A program made the translations under genes and the position numbers. This document shows, in pieces, positions 8,740 through 15,052 of a stretch of DNA of 46,135 bases (position 1 is the stretch's first letter; each line of letters opens with the position of its first letter). The notes beneath the pieces were generated by a model. It was not told the DNA's origin. It ran no database searches and saw only the letters and a list, made by a program, of their open reading frames with translations. This DNA comes from an uncultured Verrucomicrobia subdivision 3 bacterium (GTDB taxonomy: Bacteria > Verrucomicrobiota > Verrucomicrobiia > Limisphaerales > UBA11358). Where the stretch lies: NCBI GenBank assembly GCA_903875465.1, contig CAIQWB010000065.1:1-46135 (forward strand). Reading direction: 5' to 3'.

Positions 8740-8997
8740 TTAATGGCGCAGCTTGAGCTTCTTCGCGACGGTCTGGTAACGGCTCACATCCTTGCTTTCG
8801 AGATACTCGAGCAGGCGGCGGCGTTGGCCGACCATCATCAGCAACCCGCGGCGGGAGCTGTGGTCTTTTTTGTTGGTCTGCAAATGCTCGGTCAAATGGT
8901 TGATGCGGTGCGTCAGCAGCGCGATCTGGACATCGGCAGAACCGGTGTCTTTGGCATGCACTTTAAACTGTTCAATCGTCTTTGTCTTGGCTTCCAT
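8740..8997 (-). CDS. rpsO: 30S ribosomal protein S15
   Basis: An 85-residue S15, the primary-binding protein of the 16S rRNA central domain. The motifs [39 protein letters not shown] and the RRRLLEYL helix are all present. It is a few residues shorter than the usual 89 because the C-terminus ends at LKLRH. It heads the rpsO-pnp pair. A good promoter lies only about 18-45 bases upstream. Confidence 0.97.
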   Translation of the reverse strand: MEAKTKTIEQFKVHAKDTGSADVQIALLTHRINHLTEHLQTNKKDHSSRRGLLMMVGQRRRLLEYLESKDVSRYQTVAKKLKLRH

Positions 8998-9014
8998 ATC
9001 AATTAGAGCGGATT

Positions 9015-9043
9015 AGAATATGTCTTAAATTGGGCGGTGTAAA
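9015..9043 (-). promoter_or_regulatory. Candidate rpsO promoter
   Basis: On the minus strand TTTACA (9043-9038) and TATTCT (9020-9015) are spaced by exactly 17 bases. The predicted start of transcription would leave a leader of only about 10 bases before the rpsO ATG at 8997, with no Shine-Dalgarno sequence. Seen by hexamer match only. Confidence 0.4.
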
Positions 9044-9045
9044 GT

Positions 9046-9081
9046 CTTTTTAGGACGTTAAAGGGGATAAAAATGGCGGGG
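9046..9081. repeat. 36-bp direct repeat, copy 1
   Basis: Starts CTTTTTAGGACGTTAAA and ends GGGATAAAAATGGCGGGG. It matches 9811-9846 at 35 of 36 positions in the same orientation, with a G/C difference at position 18. The two copies are offset by 765 bp and enclose the gene pair 9166-9758. Copy 1 adjoins the rpsO promoter. Confidence 0.9.
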
Positions 9082-9165
9082 GTCAGCTTGGATGCGAATC
9101 GTCAGTCAGGCGGCGAGGTTCGGCATGCTCAAGGAAGCCTGAATCCGAGTGAATTAATCAATTGA

Positions 9166-9429
9166 TTAAATACCGGATGGCTTTTTCGTAGCCGCCAAAT
9201 GGCGCTTGCACCTGATGATGACCGCTTTTCTAAATTCTTGGAGGGGTGGCTTTGGACCAGTCAACGAATCATACCATTCGGCCACATCCTGCATGAATAT
9301 TTTTTCAGCATTATCTCGTTGGGCTGCAAAGGGATCCAAGGCATTTGCAAATTCATCGTAAAGTTTTGCCAGGCCGGGTATCTCCGGCAGTTGGTCGGCT
9401 ATTCGTGAAGGGTCTTGAGACGGTAGCAT
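9166..9429 (-). CDS. Unknown 87-residue protein, second gene of an overlapping pair
   Basis: I do not recognise the family. The protein is soluble, mixed acidic/basic, predicted largely helical, and ends HLAATKKPSGI. The start ATG at 9429 has a good ribosome site (AAGGA, 5 bases upstream) that lies within the 3' end of the preceding gene; the two frames overlap by 31 bases, so they are very likely co-translated. A perfect 16-bp palindrome (TTAATCAATTGATTAA, 9154-9169) covers the stop codon. The pair is enclosed by 36-bp direct repeats next to a VapBC system. Two small overlapping genes in this setting suggest a toxin-antitoxin or defence pair, which is inference only. Confidence 0.65.
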   Translation of the reverse strand: MLPSQDPSRIADQLPEIPGLAKLYDEFANALDPFAAQRDNAEKIFMQDVAEWYDSLTGPKPPLQEFRKAVIIRCKRHLAATKKPSGI

Positions 9430-9758
9430 TTGTTCCTTAAATCAAGCACCCGATCATAATAGGACTCAGCCCCACACGCGGGATGTTTTTTGGCAAGATT
9501 GCTTAAAACTTCCCCAAAAGCGTCGCACGTTTCAACCATGCCGCCCCATATTTGAGCTATCATGGGCAAATCTTCCTCCTTTCGCACAATCATGGCAACC
9601 AGCCGGTAAATTGTCAGGAGGTTGCTTTCAAGCTCTCTTGCCTCGGCATGAAATGGTCCGCAAAGATCATTGGGAATTGAAGCGATTCGCTGGCTGGAGT
9701 CAAAAACCATCGATTTTCCCAGTTCCTGTACTTCTGAACTTGTAAGGCAATTACTCAT
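9399..9758 (-). CDS. Unknown 119-residue protein, first gene of an overlapping pair
   Basis: No family recognised. The sequence starts MSNCLTSSEVQELGKSM and is predicted to be almost entirely helical, with LESNLLTIYRLVAMIVRKEE followed by GGMVETCDAFGEVLSNLAKK and a C-terminal YYDRVLDLRNKCYRL. There is no signal peptide or membrane segment. Its 3' end overlaps the next gene by 31 bases. Base composition is lower in GC than the flanking core genes, consistent with acquisition. It lies between 36-bp direct repeats (9046-9081 and 9811-9846). Confidence 0.65.
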   Translation of the reverse strand: MSNCLTSSEVQELGKSMVFDSSQRIASIPNDLCGPFHAEARELESNLLTIYRLVAMIVRKEEDLPMIAQIWGGMVETCDAFGEVLSNLAKKHPACGAESYYDRVLDLRNKCYRLKTLHE

Positions 9759-9810
9759 TTCTGTCGAACGGTAGCATTTATTTTGGTGCTTGTAAACCAG
9801 CTTCAGTTGA

Positions 9811-9846
9811 CTTTTTAGGACGTTAAACGGGATAAAAATGGCGGGG
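9811..9846. repeat. 36-bp direct repeat, copy 2
   Basis: Same orientation as copy 1 (9046-9081) with one mismatch. It lies between the unknown gene pair and the VapBC genes, about 50 bases before the vapB start. Confidence 0.9.
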
Positions 9847-9899
9847 CGCCGGCGAGGTCCACCTTGACAAGCTGTTTTTCTGGTGGGAATGTTCCCTCA

Positions 9900-10166
9900 G
9901 TGAATACGAGTGTGTTAACCTCCAAAAACCGCATCAGCCTGCCCAACGATGTGGTGGCAGCGGCTCGATTGCAGTTGAATGATGAAATCTACTGGACCGT
10001 GGACCGTCAGGGGGAACTACATGGCCGTAAACTGACACCGACCGGAACCCGGGCAGGCCGGATTGAGAGTGACCCCAATAACGGCATGATGTTTTGGCGC
10101 GGCGCGATTACTGATGCTGAGGCGGAGACCGCCGCTTTGAATGCCAATATGTCCCGCCATGATTGA
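9900..10166 (+). CDS. AbrB/VapB-type antitoxin
   Basis: A protein of about 88 residues with an N-terminal swapped-hairpin AbrB-like DNA-binding segment: VNTSVLTSKNRISLPNDVV followed by AARLQLNDEIYWTVD. The C-terminal half, with an acidic ITDAEAETAALNANMS, is the likely toxin-binding tail. The frame is open from a TTG at 9864, but that TTG is part of a TTGACA that may be a -35 element, so I chose the GTG at 9900, which starts exactly at the domain. The stop lies 8 bases inside the next gene. As in known VapBC pairs the antitoxin comes first and is expected to repress its own operon. Confidence 0.8.
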   Translation: MNTSVLTSKNRISLPNDVVAAARLQLNDEIYWTVDRQGELHGRKLTPTGTRAGRIESDPNNGMMFWRGAITDAEAETAALNANMSRHD

Positions 10167-10566
10167 TTATTTCGACACCCCGATTTTGGTTTTTGCCTGC
10201 GCCAATGCCACCGAGTTGGGGGACAAATCCCGGACGCTGATTGCCGCGGCGGCCAATCCGGTCACCACGCCGCATGCGCTGGCCGAATGCTTCAATGCCC
10301 TGACTTACCGGCTGGGCATCCCGCCGGCGGCGGCGCGAAAATTGATGCAAACCAACTTCCAACGCATCCGGTTTGAGAATCTGGAGGCTGCGGACTACCT
10401 GACCGCCATGAATGAAGTGGTAGAGAATGGCCAGACCGGGGATAAAATTTATGACGCCTTGCATGTGCGAGCGGCCAGCAAAGCCAGGGCGGATCGAATT
10501 CATACCTCCAACAAGCGAGATTTCCTGCCCTTTGCACCAGAGGCGGAAATTGTGAAGCTGGGTTGA
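10159..10566 (+). CDS. PIN-domain ribonuclease toxin (VapC-like)
   Basis: A 135-residue PIN protein. The first acidic residue is in YFDTPILVFA (Asp6), the next in HALAECFNAL, then DKIYDALHVRAA and finally HTSNKRDF. These correspond to the metal-binding acidic set of VapC toxins, which cut tRNA or rRNA. The start ATG at 10159 overlaps the antitoxin stop by 8 bases; an in-frame ATG at 10141 is less likely because it would deepen the overlap. Together with the upstream AbrB-like gene this is a complete type II toxin-antitoxin pair. Confidence 0.87.
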   Translation: MIDYFDTPILVFACANATELGDKSRTLIAAAANPVTTPHALAECFNALTYRLGIPPAAARKLMQTNFQRIRFENLEAADYLTAMNEVVENGQTGDKIYDALHVRAASKARADRIHTSNKRDFLPFAPEAEIVKLG

Positions 10567-10938
10567 GGTGATGGGGGTGTGGGGAAACCTTTGCGTAAGT
10601 AAAGTGACAGAGGCAACCTTGGATTGGCACGGCCAAATACCAGAGCGGCATCTCCAAAGCGTGGGCTAACGCAAGGTTGGCACAGGATTCTGATTATTGT
10701 CGCGCGACCACCTTGGACTGCGGTAGCGGCGACACCGCTTTGGGTGGAGCGTAGCGTCAGGGTTAGCTCTTTGAACTTCAGATCAGCTTAACTCATGCGG
10801 CTTTTCCCGGTTCAATTTTTATGGGTAAACCGCCATATACCATGATTGACAGCCTCAAGAAACTAAAACACTATCGCCACATGTTAGAAATGAAAAAACG
10901 TAAATGGCGTTCGAATTTCTACTATGCAGCCTAGTGCG
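10567..10938. other. Intergenic stretch with one REP-like hairpin
   Basis: 372 bases without a convincing gene. A palindromic unit (GCGGT 10720-10724 with ACCGC 10734-10738, in the context GGACTGCGGTAGCGGCGACA) has the form of the short interspersed hairpins common in this phylum. A 37-codon frame (10821-10934, very basic) ends 4 bases before the nuclease start but lacks a ribosome site. The last 120 bases are AT-rich and probably hold the promoter of the nuclease gene. Confidence 0.5.
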
Positions 10939-11745
10939 ATGAAAACATTCCTCTTAACATGGAACCCGAAGAAGTGGTTGTGGAGCACGCTCGACGCAGA
11001 TTACGACCTTGCTCGCAAACAAGGCTTCCTCGACGACCGATGGAGTTGTGGTCGCAACAAGCATATTCGCTCCGGAGACCGTGTTTTTTTATTGCGGCAG
11101 GGTCAGGAGCCGCGCGGCATCGTGGCGTCTGGAATAGTCACCTCCGAAGAGCCATTCCCTGACGACCACTTCACCAACGCGGGCCGTTCGGCTCTCTATG
11201 TTTGTGCCCGTTTCGATATGCTTCTGCATCCCAACCGAGAGCCGGTTCTTCCGCGAGCAAATCTCAATTCTGGTGCACTAGCCGCTGTCCATTGGAGCAC
11301 GCAAGCAAGCGGTATTACAATCGCACCCGATGCTGCCGCCGAACTTGAGGAGCTTTGGCGTGCGTTCCTCACCATGCGCGGTTATTCACCTATTCTCCTC
11401 GCCGATGAAATTCCCGCAGCTGAGCGCTTTTGGGAAGGTGCCTTGCGGCGTGTCACAGTTAACGCCTTTGAGCGCAACGCTATTGCTCGGGGGGTCTGCA
11501 TTGCTCACTTCGGCGCAACTTGTCGCGTGTGTAGGTTCGATTTTGGCGCAACCTATGGCGAGCTTGGCAGTGGATTTATTCACGTTCATCATACTCGACC
11601 ACTCAGCGAAGTTCGTTTTGGTTATACTATTGACCCAAAGCGAGACTTGATTCCCGTCTGCCCGAACTGTCACGCCATGCTTCACCGTACTTCGCCACCG
11701 CTCACCGTGGCAGAACTTCAAAAACGTCTGCAGTATGCAAAGTAG
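10939..11745 (+). CDS. EVE-HNH endonuclease, predicted modification-dependent restriction enzyme
   Basis: About 268 residues in two domains. The N-terminal half (MKTFLLTWNPKKWLW, then the SGDRVFLLRQGQEPRGIVAS strand pair) is an EVE/PUA-like domain, a fold that flips and reads modified bases. The C-terminal half is an HNH nuclease: CRVC zinc pair, HVHHTRPLSEV with the catalytic His, DLIPVCPNCHAMLH with the second CxxC and last His. EVE-HNH enzymes are known type IV restriction enzymes for 5-methyl- or 5-hydroxymethylcytosine DNA. The start at ATG 10939 is chosen because the domain begins there; an ATG 15 bases upstream is possible. GC content and codon use are lower than core genes. A HARE/GIY-YIG gene follows 67 bases downstream. 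Confidence 0.88.
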   Translation: MKTFLLTWNPKKWLWSTLDADYDLARKQGFLDDRWSCGRNKHIRSGDRVFLLRQGQEPRGIVASGIVTSEEPFPDDHFTNAGRSALYVCARFDMLLHPNREPVLPRANLNSGALAAVHWSTQASGITIAPDAAAELEELWRAFLTMRGYSPILLADEIPAAERFWEGALRRVTVNAFERNAIARGVCIAHFGATCRVCRFDFGATYGELGSGFIHVHHTRPLSEVRFGYTIDPKRDLIPVCPNCHAMLHRTSPPLTVAELQKRLQYAK

Positions 11746-11812
11746 GGGCCAGGATAAAACCAGCAGAGTTGTTAAAGCGGTTGTAAATTTATAGGCTTAG
11801 CTACACAAAATT

Positions 11813-12589
11813 ATGCCTGAACAATCTTGGAAAAGCGCAATCATAACGGTTCTTACCGAGTGTAAAGAGCCACTACACTATAGCGAAATTACCGAGAGGA
11901 TAATGACGCGAGGTCTCAAGACCACATCTGGAGCAACGCCGGATGCCACAGTCAACGCTCAGATATCCGCCTCTATCAAACATGACGGGGCCAATTCCCC
12001 ATTTCTTCGTGTCGCCAAGGGGACATTCACACTCCGTTCAGTTGGCGCTGAAGCACAACAATCCGTGACCGAGGTGGAGGTCGAGATTTCAGACACTGTT
12101 ATTCATGCTTTCGGGATTCACTGGCAACGCGAACATGTGGTTTGGCGGCGGCAGCCCCGTTTGTTTGGTCGCCAGCAGGTTGCCGCCAAAAGCGTTGATT
12201 TTAGCGCACAGCGTGGAGTTTATGTGCTTTCAGATCATCATACTGTTATTTATGTTGGTCGTGCAGTGGAACGTGATCTTGGCCAGCGGCTCTACGAACA
12301 CACACTTGACCGGCTTTCTGGCCGCTGGGATCGGTTCTCTTGGTTTGGCCTTTACAGTGTTTCCGATGCAGGCAAGCTCGAGGAAAAGTCATTGACCCCT
12401 ACTTTTGCTTCGATTGTCAGTGCTTTCGAGGCCATCCTGATTGAGACGTTAGAACCTCCGCAGAACCGTCGTCGCGGCGACGATTTCACGGCTGTCGAAT
12501 ACATCCAAGATATAGACCCCGAACTGCGTGAGCAGGAGCTTCAGAGCACACTCCGCAGCATTGAACAAAAGCTTCGACAAACTCAATGA
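11813..12589 (+). CDS. HARE-HTH plus GIY-YIG nuclease-like protein
   Basis: 258 residues. Residues 1-77 fit the HARE-HTH winged helix (SWKSAIITVLTECKEPLHYS, with EITERIMTRGL), a domain linked by comparative genomics to sensing modified DNA. Residues about 135-220 form a GIY-YIG nuclease: GVYVL (135-139), YVGRA (147-151), Arg in LGQRLYEH (about 159), and the catalytic Glu/Asn segment AFEAILIETLEPPQNRR. All key residues of the nuclease core are present, so it may be active. The start ATG at 11813 lies 67 bases after the EVE-HNH gene, same strand. I infer a two-gene restriction-type module. Exact substrate and whether both act together are unknown. Confidence 0.82.
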   Translation: MPEQSWKSAIITVLTECKEPLHYSEITERIMTRGLKTTSGATPDATVNAQISASIKHDGANSPFLRVAKGTFTLRSVGAEAQQSVTEVEVEISDTVIHAFGIHWQREHVVWRRQPRLFGRQQVAAKSVDFSAQRGVYVLSDHHTVIYVGRAVERDLGQRLYEHTLDRLSGRWDRFSWFGLYSVSDAGKLEEKSLTPTFASIVSAFEAILIETLEPPQNRRRGDDFTAVEYIQDIDPELREQELQSTLRSIEQKLRQTQ

Positions 12590-12678
12590 TAAAACCAGCA
12601 ATGGCTAAGCGCCAAATCACCGGATCGGCTGAAGACTCGGCCCGTTTAATTGTCCCGGTTCCAATTGCTAATTAAAGT

Positions 12679-14187
12679 TTAACCGCGCTTCCACCGCCAA
12701 ACCAACCCCCTCTTCGTTTCCTGCGTAAGCTTGTACCGCTCCGCCATCCGCAACCCTTCCACCCAGAAAATCTCTCCCTCAGCCGTGGCGACCAATAATT
12801 CCCGCCGCTGTTCGCGAGGGATTTTGGCGTTGGTAAACAAATCCTGCAATTTCACCGCCTGGGGCATCCCCAAGGGCTGAAACCGATCGCCCGCCCGCCA
12901 GTGGCGCACCACCACCGTTCGCCCTAATTTCGCGGCATCAAACACTTCGCGTCCCGGCTCCGGGAGGACGGGGAGGGCTACTTTCCCAGTCGTCCGCTGC
13001 CACTGAATCCGCACCCCCGCGAATTCGCTCTCCCCAGTCCGCCGGACCAACTTGAGTTCGCGCTCCGCCAGGTTGAATTCCGGGATGGCTGGCTGCGTTA
13101 ATAATTTTACCCGGCCGGCGGTGTCCCGAACGACGAATAAATTCAAACCCGCGTTTACCGGTCGACCGGCGGTTTCCCGGAGTTGCTCGATCAGTTCAAA
13201 ATCCATGGGCAGGCCCAACCCGGGCAGTTGCGCTTGAATCACCCGTCGTTGCACGGCCAACGGCAGTTTGGCCAAGGGCTGTGCCCTAACCCCGCGCGGT
13301 CCCGCGGCCAGCCATTGCGTGGCCAGTTCGCCGGCCAAATCCGCCTCGGCCCGGGCAATCTCCATGGCCCGCAACACCGTGCGGTTCAAACCCGGCTGGT
13401 ATTTGGCGCGTAGCAACGGCAGCAGTTCGTTGCGCACGCGGTTGCGCGGCATCGCCAGCGAAGCATTGGTGGCATCCGGGCGGAATGGTACTCCATGTTC
13501 GCTGGCATAGGCCTCCAATTCGGACTTCGCAACGTCCAGCAAGGGCCGGATCAGGTCAATCCCGGCATCCATCGGCGAGGGCGAACGCCCGCGCATCCCG
13601 GCCAACCCTTCCCCGCCCGCCCCGCGCAGCAGGCGCAGGAAAAACAGTTCCACCTGGTCATCCGCATGATGCGCCAGCGCAATGGTCGAAAACCCGCCCG
13701 CCCGCGCCGTCCGCGCCAGAAATTCGTGCCGCAATTTGCGCGCCGCCATCTCAAGCGACAACCCGGATTGCTGAGCAAACGCCTTCACATCCCCCTGCCC
13801 CACCGTGATGGGCATTCGCCCGGCGGCGGCGGTCCGGCGCACCAACGCCTCATCCCGGTCACTGTTACGCCCGCGCAGTTGATGGTTGAAATGCGCCACG
13901 GCCAGTTTCCAACCCCATTCGGGAGCCAGGGTTTGCAGCAGGTGCAGCAGGACCATGGAATCCACGCCACCGGATACGGCCACCAGCAGCGTGCTGCCGC
14001 GCTGGAGGCCACAACGCCCCGGCAAGCCCGCCGCCACCCGTTGGATTAAACTGGTCACCCGGGCATGGTACGGAACCGCCGTATGGGTGCAAGTCAGCGG
14101 CACACAAACTGGGCCATGGGTTGGCAAGCCAGGGCCGCCCTCCCCCCAGATTTCAATTGGACGGCAGGACTTCACCTCATTACTCAT
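12679..14187 (-). CDS. tilS: tRNA(Ile)-lysidine synthase
   Basis: Converts C34 of tRNA-Ile(CAU) to lysidine with ATP and lysine. The N-type ATP-pyrophosphatase loop is AVSGGVDSMVLLHLLQ (around residue 70), followed by AHFNHQLRG, AARKLRHEFLA and LAHHADDQVELFFLRLLRG; the C-terminal substrate domain includes WRAGDRFQPLGMPQAVKLQD. The annotated 502 residues include about 43 N-terminal residues not typical of TilS; a GTG at 14058 would begin VTSLIQRVAAGL, a more usual start. The ATG at 14187, however, overlaps the stop of the upstream duplicated fragment as ATGA, which suggests translational coupling. I keep the longer form with doubt about the start. Confidence 0.95.
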   Translation of the reverse strand: MSNEVKSCRPIEIWGEGGPGLPTHGPVCVPLTCTHTAVPYHARVTSLIQRVAAGLPGRCGLQRGSTLLVAVSGGVDSMVLLHLLQTLAPEWGWKLAVAHFNHQLRGRNSDRDEALVRRTAAAGRMPITVGQGDVKAFAQQSGLSLEMAARKLRHEFLARTARAGGFSTIALAHHADDQVELFFLRLLRGAGGEGLAGMRGRSPSPMDAGIDLIRPLLDVAKSELEAYASEHGVPFRPDATNASLAMPRNRVRNELLPLLRAKYQPGLNRTVLRAMEIARAEADLAGELATQWLAAGPRGVRAQPLAKLPLAVQRRVIQAQLPGLGLPMDFELIEQLRETAGRPVNAGLNLFVVRDTAGRVKLLTQPAIPEFNLAERELKLVRRTGESEFAGVRIQWQRTTGKVALPVLPEPGREVFDAAKLGRTVVVRHWRAGDRFQPLGMPQAVKLQDLFTNAKIPREQRRELLVATAEGEIFWVEGLRMAERYKLTQETKRGLVWRWKRG

Positions 14188-14432
14188 CCCACCAGGTACC
14201 GCCCGACTTTTTTAACCGGTTCCAGATCCAAGCCCGCCGGCACACTTCCCTCAAAAGCCGCCCGGCCATACAAGTTCGCCAAACCGCCCGGCTCGCTGGT
14301 GATCTCGGGAAATTTCTGGACCAGTTCCAAGCCAAATTCGCAGGCGTTCTGCACCGGATGTTCGACCCCGCCACGCTCCTTCGCCCAGACCAGCAAGACT
14401 TTAAATTTGCGCAAATGCCCGGGCTCAGCGCT
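14184..14432 (-). pseudogene. Duplicated 3' end of the DUF4129-type gene
   Basis: The frame is open from 14432 (just after a stop) to the TGA at 14184 and encodes about 76 residues that match the last ~75 residues of the protein at 15053-16615: WAKERGGVEHP against WAEERGMVERP, LVQKFPEITSEPGGLANLYG against LGQKFPEITSELKGLANLYG, and PAGLDLEPVKKVGRYLVG against PAGMDLEPVKKVWQYLAG. It has no proper start codon (TTG at 14414 at best) and begins inside the end of the Uma2 gene. Its stop overlaps the tilS ATG by 4 bases. It is best read as the displaced original 3' end or a partial duplicate of the operon gene. Confidence 0.8.
14187..14405. repeat. Imperfect direct repeat, copy B (3' end of DUF4129 gene)
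   Basis: About 220 bp, roughly three quarters identical by eye to 15057-15277 and in the same orientation. The most conserved block is CTCGGGAAATTTCTGG-type sequence near 14305. The Uma2 gene lies exactly between the two copies. Confidence 0.8.
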
Positions 14433-14985
14433 TTAACAATTCCGCCACCGCCACAATTGCATCGGGAAAGGCTTGCGGAGCCACTTGGTCGCCTGCTCGC
14501 AGAACGGTTTTTGAACCGTAACCGGTGAAATATGGATCGCGATAAATTTCAATGCTGGCATCGGTCAGATTTACAATCCAGACCTCGCCAATGCCCGCGC
14601 GTCCATAAGCGGGGATTTTTTCCTCACGATCATAGCCCAGGGTGCTGTCGGAAACTTCGACCAGCAAAAGCACTTCTTCCGGCTGCGGATGGCGGCTGGT
14701 GTAATCATCAGGCGAAGGCTTGAGCAGCATGAAGTCGGGCTCGGGTTCGGAATGATCATCCAGCCGTAGCGGGTCTTGGACGGAAGCCTGCCAGCGGCCC
14801 TGCGAAAGTTGAGTGTAGATTCGGTTCAAACGCTTAACCAAACCACTATGAAAAGGACCGGTCGGGGACATGTCAATAATCCTGCCGTTGAGCAATTCCA
14901 TCCGCGCGCCCGGCCGGAAAACCGCCGTCTCCGCCATGCGGTAATACTCTTTCACATTAAAGCGATGTTCCGTCTGCACCGGCAT
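14425..14985 (-). CDS. Uma2-family (DUF820) PD-(D/E)xK nuclease-like protein
   Basis: 186 residues with the Uma2/DUF820 restriction-endonuclease-like fold: FNVKEYYRMAE, MELLNGRIIDMSPTGPFHS, the catalytic-type set EPEPDFMLLK, LLLVEVSDSTLGYDREEKIP with Glu and Lys, and GIGEVWIVNL. The family is abundant in cyanobacteria and other bacteria and often spreads as single genes; its function is not established, though some members are associated with mobile elements. It starts at ATG 14985 and ends at TGA 14425. It is inserted between two copies of the 3' end of the DUF4129 gene, so it looks like a recent addition to the MoxR-tilS operon. Confidence 0.9.
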   Translation of the reverse strand: MPVQTEHRFNVKEYYRMAETAVFRPGARMELLNGRIIDMSPTGPFHSGLVKRLNRIYTQLSQGRWQASVQDPLRLDDHSEPEPDFMLLKPSPDDYTSRHPQPEEVLLLVEVSDSTLGYDREEKIPAYGRAGIGEVWIVNLTDASIEIYRDPYFTGYGSKTVLRAGDQVAPQAFPDAIVAVAELLKR

Positions 14986-15052
14986 AACCTAAAAATATCA
15001 GATCATCGCCGGTCTGGCAACCGACGGAAATTCGCGAATGAACCACGGCAGC

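Noticed and set aside
10681-10760. attC/integron-like site from the hairpin unit
   Set aside because: The palindrome is only 19 bases, without the R/L box arrangement; no integrase gene is present.
10821-10934. 37-codon basic ORF before the EVE-HNH gene
   Set aside because: No ribosome site and no recognisable similarity; could be a leader peptide but the support is too thin.
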